Below, one piece after another: positions 9,187-19,205 of a stretch of 64,000 nt of DNA (position 1 is the stretch's first letter; each line of letters begins with the position of its first letter). Source of the DNA: Lineus longissimus (Eukaryota > Nemertea > Pilidiophora > Heteronemertea > Lineidae); assembly GCF_910592395.1 (NCBI RefSeq), contig NC_088309.1:16682599-16746598 (forward strand), given 5' to 3'. The position numbers and the translations under genes were made by a program. Under the pieces are notes generated by a model. That model ran no database searches. It was not told the DNA's origin and saw only the letters and a program-made list of their open reading frames with translations.

Positions 9187-9896
9187 ATGGCGAAAACATG
9201 GCTCAGAGAGGGTCATTCCCTAAACGGGAGAGATTTCCTCCCTATTTTTGATCGTTTGCGAGAGCTGCCCGAGGACTTGGACGTTGCCGATATGGCAAGC
9301 CCGTCAAGAAAGTACCCCCTGACATCATATTCCGCAGAGGACTTGAACACTGAAGTCAAAAGAGTTATGGGCCACGAGATGAAGGTAGATAAAGAATATA
9401 TGCCTCTTGCAAATGAGGGCCGCAACTGTCGTTGGTTCTCTCCGACGCATAGAGGCCGACAGCTGGTGGTACAGACAGGGAGGGCCTTTCGAGGTCGCGT
9501 CGGCAACATATTGAGTCCAGCGAATAATTATAGTCGTTTGACATTCTCAGAAAGAACGCAATGGCCAGGGTCGGTTCTCGTTTGGTAATTCTTCTGGTAG
9601 TTTGGTCTAAATTCACCCTGTTGCTGATCAGTAGTAAGATGCTATATTTTTCCCGTCAGGTGCTGTTGGATCTGGCAAGGCTAGATGATGACATTGGCAG
9701 CCGAAGGCGAGTTGTCCACGCGATGGTCCTTCAGGCCAACGATAAGGGGCCCCCGCTCGCAGCCCAGCCCCTTGGTACCAAAGATCCGGTGGCGGGAACG
9801 TCTATGGCAGCGAAAGACCCTGGGGGAGGAGCGTCAGCGATGGCCAAGGGCCCAGTGGTCAAGACCCCTACTAGCGAACCAAGAGGCACAAAAAGG
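9187..9896 (+). CDS. Ngaro gag-like protein, N-terminal part (two frames)
   Basis: The ATG at 9187 opens MAKTWLREGHSLNGRDFLP and runs to a TAA at 9586-9588; a second frame continues from about 9660 (VLLDLARLDDDIGSRRR) to 9896. Between them lie donor-like GGTAATT (9584-9590) and acceptor-like TTTTTCCCGTCAG ending 9659, which suggests a ~75 bp intron. The simplest junction is off by one phase, so either a different donor (for example at 9574) or an indel is involved. The second frame ends at AAAAAGG/GTAATC (donor at 9897), phase 0. The product would be the nucleoprotein of the element. It matches the position, not a known domain, so the function is inferred from order. Confidence 0.6.
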
Positions 9897-10301
9897 GTAA
9901 TCTAGAATTTATTACATCCTTTTCATCCAAAGGGGTGGGCACCTTAGACAACCCGTTTTAAAGGGGCGTCTAATCTAGCTTAGGGCGTATAGTCAGCGAG
10001 CTAAGGCCAGCTCAGGAATTTGGCACGGCGAGGATCGGTCTAAGCGTTTGGTACAGGCACATCCAAGCCGCCCAGGCCGTGTCAGAGGAAAGTGAATTAA
10101 GCAGACCACACGCCCATGAATACCCTATGGAGAGTACTGAATTTCTACCCTCATAAGAGGACGTATTTAGGTGGGAGACGGTTTCACAGGAAGCTACACC
10201 TTCTTGGCGGGTTGATATAACCGTCTGGGTCAGGTCTAGCGATACATGCCGATTTGTTTCTGGCCTATCGGGGGGCTCACTGTATCCCATCTTTTCTGCA
10301 G
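9897..10301 (+). other. Probable spliceosomal intron in Ngaro gag
   Basis: The 405 bp start GTAATC and end CTTTTCTGCAG. Both flanking frames are in phase 0 at the junction: the upstream codon ends at 9896 and downstream codon TCA starts at 10302. The intron contains stops in all three frames, so gag would be truncated unless it is removed. Confidence 0.68.
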
Positions 10302-10941
10302 TCAGGAGCCTCTGCTGAAACGGAAACCGACCATGGTAGACTACAGGTGCTGGAGCAGGAGGTAAAGAAGCTAAGAGAGGCAAAGGATGGCGGTGCCGGG
10401 AATGTGGAGCTTGCTTTGGCACAGGTGAGGATGCTCGCGGCTAGATCTTCTTCGACGAACCCCGTCTTGATCGCGGCAATGGAGACGCTATACGACGCGG
10501 CTACTTTCAGTGATCATGCCGATAAGGAATCCTACAAAATGGCCGTCAGGGCTTGCCGGGAAAATGATGCGGGTGGAGCCCTGCATGGGCTGGTGATCAA
10601 GCTAGTTGGGTCTGATTCGGCCAAGAAGGCCCAGTCGGCCGTGGATGCGTGGAAGAAGGTTCTTAAGAAGACAAAACCGAAGCAAACAAGAGAAAGATCT
10701 CGGGGAGGAGAACGTGGGTAACTCAAACGCGCAGCTTTTGAATCAGCTGATCTCCCAGTTCTCGGCCAGGGGGACATCCAGGTATTTCACGCCATCTCGA
10801 GGCAGGGGAAGGGGGGCATTCAGGCATGGCTCGGCCACCCCTTCCGCTTCCAGGCCGTGTTTCTTGTGTAACGCCTCCGATCATTGGGTGTCGGGCTGCC
10901 CACTGAGAGATGGGAAAAATCCAGATGGGAAACAGGCATAA
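10302..10941 (+). CDS. Ngaro gag-like protein, C-terminal part with zinc knuckle
   Basis: From 10302 the frame reads SGASAETETDH, then a coiled-coil-like stretch (LQVLEQEVKKLREAKDG), an alanine-rich helical part and a basic end. It stops at 10719-10721. A second frame carries an RGRGRG-rich segment and the CCHC zinc knuckle C-F-L-C-N-A-S-D-H-W-V-S-G-C (Cys-x2-Cys-x4-His-x4-Cys; first Cys at 10858-10860), ending at 10941. Either a 136 bp intron 10718-10853 (GTAACT ... CCGCTTCCAG, phase 2 on both sides) or a one-base frameshift links them. Because the RG-rich stretch looks coding, the frameshift reading is at least as likely. CCHC knuckles bind nucleic acid in Gag proteins. Confidence 0.65.
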
Positions 10942-11376
10942 TAATTGGTGGGGGCAGTCAATCTGTTGTTCGTTCATGATTCCCGGGTCATTTCATGGCC
11001 ATAAAAAGTGAGTTTCCCGGTGATAGGGGAACATTTGGTATAATAATATTACTAATATTTTTAGGTGACCGTACTTTTTTAGTTGTATTACGCGTACAGG
11101 CAGGTTCTCTTCTCTCCCATTTCCGGGGGCTCCTTAGTGGCCCTTTTGTGGACTTGTCCACCAGGGATGGGCGTTGAGGGGGTCTGCCTTCCCATTCTTG
11201 TCTCACGAAATTGATCGGGTTAACATAAGTGCCGTTTCGTCATTCCGGCGTTGGGGAAAGGTAATGAGAGTCTAACTATAAGTTTAATAGCCAGTAGCTG
11301 TTCATGGATTGGTTTACGCGGAAGCAGGATTGTTTCAGAATCCGTACTTCATGTCTCGCGTTTTCCCCATTTGCAG

Positions 11377-12408
11377 AAGTATGTTCCAAAGTGGGAAAAG
11401 GATGCCGGTTTTGACCCAGAAAAGGCACTTCGTGAACGTAGAGCGACCCGATTCATAGACTGGGAAGGCAACCCCCTCGACGCGAAACCCTCGTATTCTT
11501 TGAAGCACACGTGGGATTGGGAAGGTTGTCAATGGGAGGACAGGCTATCACGGCTACCATTCCGAGACGATAAAAAGTTTACGGCAGGTCAGGTCCATAG
11601 CGAGCCGGCTAATTGGTTATGGTTACTGGATCACAATAGCAACCCCGATGGTCTCATGGTAAAAGACTGGATACTCAACAAGGTCAATGTCCATGATTTC
11701 TTTCAACATTTTAAGGGCAATTTTGCGGGAAAGCACTTTGACTCGGTCTTACCTCCTCGAGTGGTACTCCCAAATTTCAAGAATTGTGAGTTGTATGCTG
11801 ACGAAATCGCCAGGCAGCTCGAAGAAGGGATAAGAAATGGCTCCCTAGAAATTGTGGGAAAGGTGGGGGAAGTTGAACCTCCTCACCTAGTCATGCCTTT
11901 AGTTATGGTCAAAGGTTCTAGGAAAAGTAGGCTGTGTCATGACGAGCGTCTGCTCAACCTTTTTATGAAACAGATGCCTTTTTCTTTGGAAGGCTTGCCC
12001 ATTATTCCTAGCCTCCTCGAGCCTGGCGATTTCGTTGCTTCATCCGACGAAAAGTCGGCCTATATGGGTATTTCACTGACAGAAGATTCCAAGACCTATT
12101 TCGGTTTGGAATTCGGGGGCTGGTACCTTCAGTACACCGTGTTGCCGTTCGGCTGGTCAGTCAGCCCGTTTGTGTACCAGAAAACGGGAATGCAAGTCAC
12201 AGAATTCTTGAGGTCTCGGGGAATAATTACAACCCAGTATCGAGACGACCGTTTCTTAGGCCCAATGGTAAGGAGGGGGGCAACGGCCATCCAGAGGACA
12301 GGCCTATCCATTTTCTTCAACGCAGCTACGCCTTTGGCACTGGGCTTTACAATTGAGCGTTTCAAATCATTATGGTTCCCTCGGCTATCCTTGAAACATT
12401 ACGGATGA
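11377..12408 (+). CDS. Ngaro reverse transcriptase
   Basis: Open frame after the acceptor-like CGTTTTCCCCATTTGCAG (ends 11376); no good ATG precedes the domain, so a spliced start is likely. RT landmarks in order: PHLVMPLVMVKGSRKSRLCHD (fingers), EKSAYMGISL with the first catalytic acidic region, FGLEFGGWYLQYTVLPFGW, SPFVYQK, and the catalytic YRDD at 12238-12249 followed by RFLG, close to the YIDDRL form usual in DIRS/Ngaro elements. The thumb-side LGFT...KSLWFP block follows. The frame stops at 12408, in the middle of the conserved region, and continues in the next frame from about 12400. Copies element RNA into cDNA. Confidence 0.85.
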   Translation, partial: KYVPKWEKDAGFDPEKALRERRATRFIDWEGNPLDAKPSYSLKHTWDWEGCQWEDRLSRLPFRDDKKFTAGQVHSEPANWLWLLDHNSNPDGLMVKDWILNKVNVHDFFQHFKGNFAGKHFDSVLPPRVVLPNFKNCELYADEIARQLEEGIRNGSLEIVGKVGEVEPPHLVMPLVMVKGSRKSRLCHDERLLNLFMKQMPFSLEGLPIIPSLLEPGDFVASSDEKSAYMGISLTEDSKTYFGLEFGGWYLQYTVLPFGWSVSPFVYQKTGMQVTEFLRSRGIITTQYRDDRFLGPMVRRGATAIQRTGLSIFFNAATPLALGFTIERFKSLWFPRLSLKHYG

Positions 12409-13550
12409 TTATGCACACGGTTGCGAGATGTTTCGAAATACCGCCGGAAAAGTTGGCTCGTTTCAGAGAGCTCAGAGAATTTATACTGGGCCTCAAGATG
12501 GCCCACCTGAAATTACTACAGAAATTGATGGGGAAGTGTATTTCCTTTTCCCTGGCGTTCCCGGCAGCAAAGCTCTTCATCAGGGTTATGGCTCGCGAGG
12601 TGGGTAAAGCTGGGAGAAACAACAGGTTAATATCCATTGCGGGGGACCTTCGCGAAGAAATTGAATTTTGGAACTTCTTAGACCATCACTCTGATTGGGT
12701 ACCCTGGAGGCAAGAGCGGCACACTCAGCTTGTCCTATCGTCGGATGCTAGCAGCTTCGCTTGGGGTGCATCCATTGGGGCGGAACAGGTGGTTCATGAT
12801 TATTGGCTCGCACAAGATTCTAGGCCTATTCACCTCAAGGAAGCCGAAGCTGTGATAAAAACGTTACAGTCAGTGCCAGATCGGGTAAGAAACAGAAGGG
12901 TGGATGTCCAGGTGGATAATTCCGCTGTGGTCTTTGCATGGGAAAGATCGGGGGCGAAGGATCTTCGGTTAGTGTCAATGATGAAGGAACTATTCCGGGT
13001 GGTTTCCGAGTTAAACTATGACTTGAAGTTAATTTACATCCCGTCAGAGTGCAATCCGGCGGACGAGCCATCGAGGGTTTTGTCCTCAGCAGACTCGCGG
13101 CTTAGGGGATCCACCTGGGCAAAACTAGAGGAGTTATTTGGTCCGCATTCTTTCGATTTAATGGCCCTAGACTCTAATGCCATGTTGAACTCCAGTGGGC
13201 AACCCCTTAGACACCATTCTCCCTGGCCTCTCCCGGGGGCGTCAGGTGTGAACTTGTTTGCCCAGACCTTGTTACCAGCGGAAAATTACTACTGCTTCCC
13301 GCCTTTGGTCATGACGCCGAGTGTGGTGTCTTTCTTAATGCACGAATGCTCACGCCCTCTGAAAGTGACCCTCGTAGTCGCTAAACAGTCGCCACTGCCG
13401 GCGTGGTGGCCTCAGGTCGTTGGTAAAACGCAAATGGTTTTGTTGGGGATGCAAGGGGACATAACCGTTGTGGAAACTCCGTCTAAGCTGGGATATATAC
13501 CGTCGGGTTTGAAGTTGCCCCTGTATGCCGCTCGTCTTATTTTGTCATAG
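12400..13550 (+). CDS. Ngaro RNase H and connection, after a frameshift
   Basis: Direct continuation of the RT protein in another frame (MIMHTVARCFEIPPEK, then LQKLMGKCISFSLAFPAAKL, a block typical of DIRS/Ngaro RTs). RNase H residues are visible: the first Asp in LSSDASSFAWGASIG (GAT at 12744), Glu in LKEAEAVIKTL, Asp in VDVQVDNSAVVFAW and the last Asp in IPSECNPADEPSR. A carboxy-terminal extension follows to the stop at 13548-13550. The frame break lies within about 10 bases of 12405 and is not in a homopolymer. It would separate RT from RNase H in one product. Confidence 0.82.
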
Positions 13551-13618
13551 TGGTTCTACCGAGTTTAGTGTTCAGATAATAGTAGTCAGTCTTAGTTGCT
13601 TTTGTTATACTCTTTCAG

Positions 13619-14830
13619 GGCAAGGGGGCTACTGGCCCGGTGCCGGATTTCTTCGCCCTGCGTGGCAGGGTGCGAGAGTTGATGGAAGCAAACCATGCCT
13701 CTGCCTACCAGAGGAAGAAATCAAAGTTGGAATGCCAGTTGGAGCAATTTTTAGGTCACCTGGGTAAAGCAATAGTAGATTGTGGGCCGGAAGAGATTTC
13801 CATGTTCCTGGTTTGTAAAGATAAGGCGGGTAAAACTCCTGTGCATTACAGGGATTGCTCGGCAATCGGTGATAGGAAACCGGTTTGCGGCTGCCCGCGT
13901 AAATTAGCTTTTGGGACTGTGCTCAACAAAGTTTCCCAGCTAAAAGCGATATTCACTGAGAAGGGCGTTATGTCCTTCTGGCAGGGGCCCGGGGGTAACC
14001 CGGTCGACTCCACCATGGTTAAGATTTTTGTGAAGCAGATCCAGATAGAGCAAAGCGTGGGTCACGTGGTGCAGAAGCAAGCTAAGCCTTTGTTTCTATC
14101 CAAATTAGTCATTATTGCCTCGTATATTGACAGGCATTTGCAGCAGCCAGCAAGCGCTACCCATAGATTTGTCTTGGCGCGTGACCAGGCCGTTTTCAAG
14201 CTTTTGTTCTTTGGCGGAGACCGTGCGCATGACTTGGGCCTCATGTTAATCCAGGAGCTGAGGGCCCTTCCTGGTGGAAGAGGTTACGTAATAAAGCATA
14301 CTTGGGGTAAAACCCACAGGGTCAACAAACCTAATGTTTTCACCATATTCAGGAATCCAGATAGGTTAATCTGTCCGGTAAGGGTTTTAGAAACGTACCT
14401 GGCAACCGCTCGGGAGCTAGGTATAAGCCTAGATGCGGGGTTTTTGTTCAGAGCTGTGAAGCAGGACTCTGTTAGGAATAGCCCGTTAGAATACCAGACG
14501 ATTTATTGTCGTCTCCGCTCCTATTTGGTCACTTTAGGCATCGACGAAGGAGAAACGCCTCACAGTCTGAGGGGAGCGTGTGCAATTTCTCTCAGGTCTC
14601 TAGTCCCAAATGTTACGGGACATGCCGGCGCCCAAAATCATCAACAATTACTGATGAAACATGTTGGATGGGCGTCGGCGTCTAGTGCAAACCATTATTG
14701 CCGGGAGAATAAGCTTGGGCAGGCTGCGGTAGCTTCAAGGGCGCTAGCCACTCCGTCATCCCATCTAGCGTGGTCCAATATTGAGGAACAGTATTTTGAT
14801 GAGTCTAATTTGCCTAAATGTAATCTGTAA
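13619..14830 (+). CDS. Ngaro tyrosine recombinase
   Basis: The frame is open from GGC at 13619, immediately after TATACTCTTTCAG, and has no early ATG (first Met codon ~60 nt in), so an exon start by splicing is likely. The N-terminal part (PDFFALRGRVRELMEANHAS...) resembles a core-binding helical domain. Catalytic motifs in order: Arg in GGDRAHDLG (CGT at 14222), His-x-x-Arg in HSLRG (14561-14572), His/Trp in HVGW (14660-14671) and the nucleophile Tyr in ANHYC (14696-14698). All R-HxxR-H/W-Y residues are present, so the enzyme looks intact. It should integrate circular cDNA by site-specific recombination. Confidence 0.9.
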   Translation, partial: GKGATGPVPDFFALRGRVRELMEANHASAYQRKKSKLECQLEQFLGHLGKAIVDCGPEEISMFLVCKDKAGKTPVHYRDCSAIGDRKPVCGCPRKLAFGTVLNKVSQLKAIFTEKGVMSFWQGPGGNPVDSTMVKIFVKQIQIEQSVGHVVQKQAKPLFLSKLVIIASYIDRHLQQPASATHRFVLARDQAVFKLLFFGGDRAHDLGLMLIQELRALPGGRGYVIKHTWGKTHRVNKPNVFTIFRNPDRLICPVRVLETYLATARELGISLDAGFLFRAVKQDSVRNSPLEYQTIYCRLRSYLVTLGIDEGETPHSLRGACAISLRSLVPNVTGHAGAQNHQQLLMKHVGWASASSANHYCRENKLGQAAVASRALATPSSHLAWSNIEEQYFDESNLPKCNL

Positions 14831-15424
14831 CTCTGGTGATTGGCGGCTTCATTATGATTTATAGCAGGTGTAATATTTCCTCCTTTAAAGACTTACGCTA
14901 TTTCGAAACAATTGCGGTCTTGACGCAATGTCGTCATTATACGTAAGAATTTGTTGAAACGTAGTAATATTGTCGTCCGTAGATCAGCGGACACAGTGGT
15001 ATCACTGAAAGCCTGAGTTAGTACTATTTCAGCGATCGGAATTGCCAAATTCAGGGACAATTTCGAAGTTTTACGAAAGGCGTATTCCTTTAACGGTGGT
15101 CGTGAAGGGGGTGTAGAATGGTGGTATGCAGGAGATTTATAGCTGTAATGGTAACATGTAATATAAAGGTATGCACCAAATATTTCAATAGTTAATAAAG
15201 GTACGGTTTCACCTTAGCTTCTTAGTTCTTGGTTTCTTGTATCTCAGCGGCAGGTACGGGTGGTAACAAAATTAATGCACTCCTAGGTGGAGACACAAGC
15301 ACTTGTTTCAGTCACGTCCGTCGTGGAGGATCGCTTTCAGTTTCACGCGCTGGGGTAGGTCTGTAGGTTTGGGATTTTTAGTAAGGGGAATCTACAGACC
15401 TCCCCCCGCGGTCTGGGGTGCCCA
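14831..15424 (+). other. Ngaro 3' non-coding region
   Basis: Follows the recombinase stop and leads to the B1-A2-B2 block. No coding signal was seen. Confidence 0.5.
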
Positions 15425-15537
15425 GTGCCTCGTGCTCCAAGGCAGCATCGTCACGAGCTCGGAGTGGGAGTTTTTCATTCTCATATCTTGATACCAACGG
15501 AACGTGCGCGTGAGGTCTTGACACCTTGGATACTTAC
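15425..15537 (+). repeat. Ngaro split direct repeat B1
   Basis: Contains TTCATTCTCATATCTTGATA and ends GACACCTTGGATACTTACT. The last ~70 bp match 15790-15855 closely and the first part only loosely. Confidence 0.8.
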
Positions 15538-15538
15538 T

Positions 15539-15605
15539 TATCCAAGGTGTTGTGACGTCACGCTGGCACGCGAGTCCCACATTTCCGTGCATTCTGTTTT
15601 TGAAG
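15539..15605 (+). repeat. Ngaro split direct repeat A2
   Basis: Second copy of A1, starting TATCCAAGGTGTTG directly after B1. The B1/A2 junction is expected to reproduce the junction of the circular replication intermediate. Confidence 0.85.
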
Positions 15606-15764
15606 CGCTGGATGGAAGGACAAAGCGCCAGCAGTTGGGAGAGAGGTCAGAATGCAACTCCCGGCAGGAGTAGGGGTTGGAGAGGACAGACTACTGGTAC
15701 TTCCTGGAACCCCCCCCCCCCCCCCACCCTATTTTTTGGGTTCGTACGGATACTGCGTGTTGGG

Positions 15765-15858
15765 CCTCATGAGCACGATTCTCGTTGCCGTTTTTCATTC
15801 CCATATCTTGATACCAACGGAACGTGCACGTGAGGTCTTGACACCTTGGACACTTACT
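15765..15858 (+). repeat. Ngaro split direct repeat B2 (3' end of the element)
   Basis: Repeats the B1 sequence TTGATACCAACGGAACGTGC through GACACCTTGGACACTTACT, then enters unrelated flank. Preceded by a 16-base C run at about 15710-15725. Confidence 0.8.
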
Positions 15859-17695
15859 GTTATGAGCATGTAGAATGAATAGGGTCTGAATTACTAGTAT
15901 TGTCACTCAGTGGACTGGTTTCCACAGGAATCAAGTAATATCCTTGGAGCTGGATGTGATGAAGGGGCATTTCTCTTTTTATGCTCCAAAACATCCAAAT
16001 GCCAAAATTAAGAAAATCATTCACTTTGCTATTGAATCATACTGTGGGTGTTGACAAAATTTAGAATTGGTCACCTTCATGGCGTCTATGGCACACCTTT
16101 TTCCAAATATTGCATAAACTGAGATTATAACTTAAGTTAGGCTGATCGCGGATAAAAGTCCTTTTAGTAGGGTTACATGGATGACCTGAGCACAATTGAT
16201 AATTAGGCTAAAATTAACAATCCCCGATCGGAAATGACGTAGTTTGATCGCATTCAACTATAAATCGGTATCCATTGTCATTGAACAGTGGCGCTTCGAT
16301 AGTCAACCGATGACCTTTTTTTGGCCTTGGCCGTGAACGGAGATTGTAAACTCATGCCGATAATTATTGCTTCTCCAATGAATATCTATTTCATCTGAGG
16401 AAAGCTCTTTTCCAGAGGTATCATGTTATGCAAATTATATCACAAAGGGAAGCCATTCTATGTGAGGTAGATGATGGGTCCCATTCAAATAAAAGTCATA
16501 ACTCACCAAATTGCAAGAAACACACATTGATCACATGTCTATTATAAGTTGTAATATCCATCACAAATATGAAATCAAATTGCAAGAAACAGGCACTGAT
16601 CACATTATCCATCACAAATATGAAACTTGTGTAATCCACAATAGTGCACAATTATTCGTTAGCTTCTCCATGTTACATGGCACTTTGTATTCCTTGATGT
16701 CTTTAAATTAATACCACCATGTATCACATTGCTGGCCAATGACAGATGACAACCACTATCGTTTGACTAGGGAAAAATGCATGACTGGGTGGTAGAACTT
16801 TTGTCATTGCCTTCTGCAAGTCTACAGTCAGTCATCTGTTCAAGAACTGAGACTTGCCCCTGGACACAAAATGGGCCACCCTCTACCTTCTGCATTGTAC
16901 ACTGACTTGACCACATGAAGGCAATAGCTACATTTCTAAGTGGCCATGGTCAAATCATATGCTTGTAGGTACCTTATGGTGTGTAACTTAATGCACCTTC
17001 TCCAACAGTCCAAGAGAACCAATTCATCAATGAAAACCAATATAGTACAAATAGGTTGGTTTATGTTCACAAGTGGTTCTTTAATGCTGGCTGTTTTATT
17101 GGGTGTTCACCCCCGATTGCACCAAGGAAAAGTATAAGAAAATCCACTTTTTGGTTGAATTTACGCTTAAAATGACAAAATGCAGTAACTTACATGATCC
17201 AAATCAGACCCTGTACCATACACCTGGGTCTTTGTTTGGAATAATATCAGGTTCTTACTTAGGATTTTAGGATTTTACAAATCACACAAAACTACCTTGA
17301 TAACATCGCTCAAATGAAAAAAATTAATATTTTCAGATGCCCATACTATACTAGGAGAGCATATAATCTACCATACCAATGGAATTTTTCTTTCAAAAGT
17401 TAACTCCATCTCTGTAAAATTTGACTTGAAGCAAGAACCCAATGCGCCTCGTAGCGGCAAAATAGCGAAGCTGGCGAAACATTTAAAACGGGTCACCGCG
17501 ATCTCATTATGGACTTATAGCGCGATTGTGGTGTTGTAACTATTTTGCTGTATATTGTCACGAGGAAAGAAAAGCACGCGACCTAACGCCGACCTATTTA
17601 AATGTAAAGTGATAATTAGAAGGTATATAGTTCAGGAAATGTTAATAAAAAATCATTCCATATCGTCTTTTAAGAGCATTTTTAATTGTAAAAAA
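15859..17695. other. No gene recognised; one short tandem duplication
   Basis: AT-rich unique sequence. Around 16508-16625 a ~65 bp stretch (CAAATTGCAAGAAACA ... CCATCACAAATATGAAA) occurs twice in tandem. No convincing coding or splice pattern. Confidence 0.45.
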
Positions 17696-18250
17696 TATAT
17701 GCCTACGTCACAGAGTCTCGATCTCTGCAATGGTAATTTTTATCACTAGTCTCGCGTAGCCAGAAGTTCTTCACTTATTTGTCTGGCGCATGTCTGACAG
17801 TTGTCTGACAGTCTGGCGCATGCCAGACCTTCTTTGTACGAGACATTTTCCAGCACGATGTATGTGGGCAGAAGCAACACTGCCCAAGATTACCTCGAGC
17901 AGGGGCTAATAATAGATTATGCTAATGAGCATACCTTCCTCATTGAGTTTTCCCAGAATAGTCCATATCGCGCGAACCTTGGGACATCATGGATCTTCTA
18001 TTAAGTATATGCCTACGTCACAGAGTCTCTGTACTGGCCATTTTTATCACAGTAGTCTCGCGCAGCCAGACCTTTTCACTTATTAGTCTGGCACAAGCCA
18101 GGCATTCTTTGTACTAGACGTTTTCCACCACAATGTATCTGGCCCGAAGAAACACTCCGTAAGATTACCTCGAGCTGGAGCTAAGAATAGATTATGCTAA
18201 TGAGCATACTTCCTCATTGAGTTTTCCCAGAATGGTGCATATCGCACGAA
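17696..18250 (+). repeat. Direct duplication of a ~310 bp unit
   Basis: Units start at about 17696 and 18006 with TATATGCCTACGTCACAGAG. Both include GTCTCGCGNAGCCAGA, an inverted partner around GTCTGGC, and the tail ATAGATTATGCTAATGAGCA. The copies differ at many sites, so the duplication is not recent. The internal inverted CCAGAC/GTCTGG motifs suggest derivation from an inverted-repeat element. Confidence 0.75.
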
Positions 18251-19205
18251 GCTACTTAGCCTAATACCATTAGGCCCCGCGTGGTGGCGCTTGAGGCTGC
18301 TGCTGTAATCAAGAGAGTGAGTGGTTGAGTCACTCTAGATGCCACTTGGACATAACAAAGGACGGACCTAACCAAAATTACTTACATTTTCGCATTGCTA
18401 CAATGAAAGACCAAATACTGAAACCACATGTCTGTTGACTGCGCTTTAAGAGAGACTGGCATCATGCCTAGTCTCCCTTAGACTGTGCTTTAAGAGAGAC
18501 TATAGACTTAATAGAGGCCATGAAAACTGCTGACCAATATCAAAATTCCAATAGGTCCCTGTAGTGTTAGATTTACAAAGAAACAGAGAAATTAATTTGC
18601 GATGAGTTAAAAAAAATTCAAATCAGACTTCAGTGTGATTGTCAGTGCCATTCATCCATTCTAAAATTTGCCTTGCAAAGTGAATTACAATACTTACAAT
18701 GGGTGATTTCAAAGTTGGTTTTGGTTTTAGTGTTGGGTGTTAGTGTCAGTTTTGTTCTTAATTTCTACCCCTAAAAACCTATGTCTTGATTTATAAGACC
18801 AATTCGAGGTTTTAGTTTAACACCAACACCTGGTTTTATTTAAACCCCTAAAACTTGGGCTGAAACTAAGAAGAGGTTTTATTCTGCAGGTAAAACTAAT
18901 GCCAAGATGGACAGAGATAAAACCTTAGGAAAACCAAACATGCATGTTGTTGTCGTTGTTACTGTTGTTTTCCTATTGTAACCGCTTCCGATCTTGCTTG
19001 ACAAGAATTTTAGCAGACGCCTCAAATAAAAATTGTCAAAACATTGAAAACATTTGTCAGAAATACAAATTTGGTCGTCTTCTTTCACGTCCATAATCAT
19101 TCCCATCAGCGTTCAAAATACCAGCAACTACTCCTTGAAATGGTACGAACAACATGATTTTTTTCCCTTCTTAACACTAACACCAACTTTGAAATCCACT
19201 CGGTG

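Larger units (their letters stand above)
7898..15858 (+). mobile_element. Ngaro-type tyrosine-recombinase retrotransposon, nearly complete
   Basis: About 8 kb with the order gag-like ORF (zinc knuckle), reverse transcriptase, RNase H, tyrosine recombinase, flanked by split direct repeats A1 ... B1-A2-B2. This architecture and gene order are known for the Ngaro group of DIRS-like elements, which replicate through a circular intermediate integrated by the recombinase rather than a DDE integrase and make no target duplication. A1 (7898) and A2 (15539) share about 66 bp; B1 ends at 15537 and B2 at about 15855. The RT/RNase H frame has one break near 12405, and at least one intron splits gag. Probably a fairly recent insertion that is no longer, or only just no longer, coding-competent. 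Confidence 0.88.

Noticed and set aside
11041-11075. Mini-intron GTATAATAATATTACTAATATTTTTAG in Ngaro
   Set aside because: Has GT-AG ends and a TACTAAT-like branch site but is only ~27 bp, too short for normal splicing.
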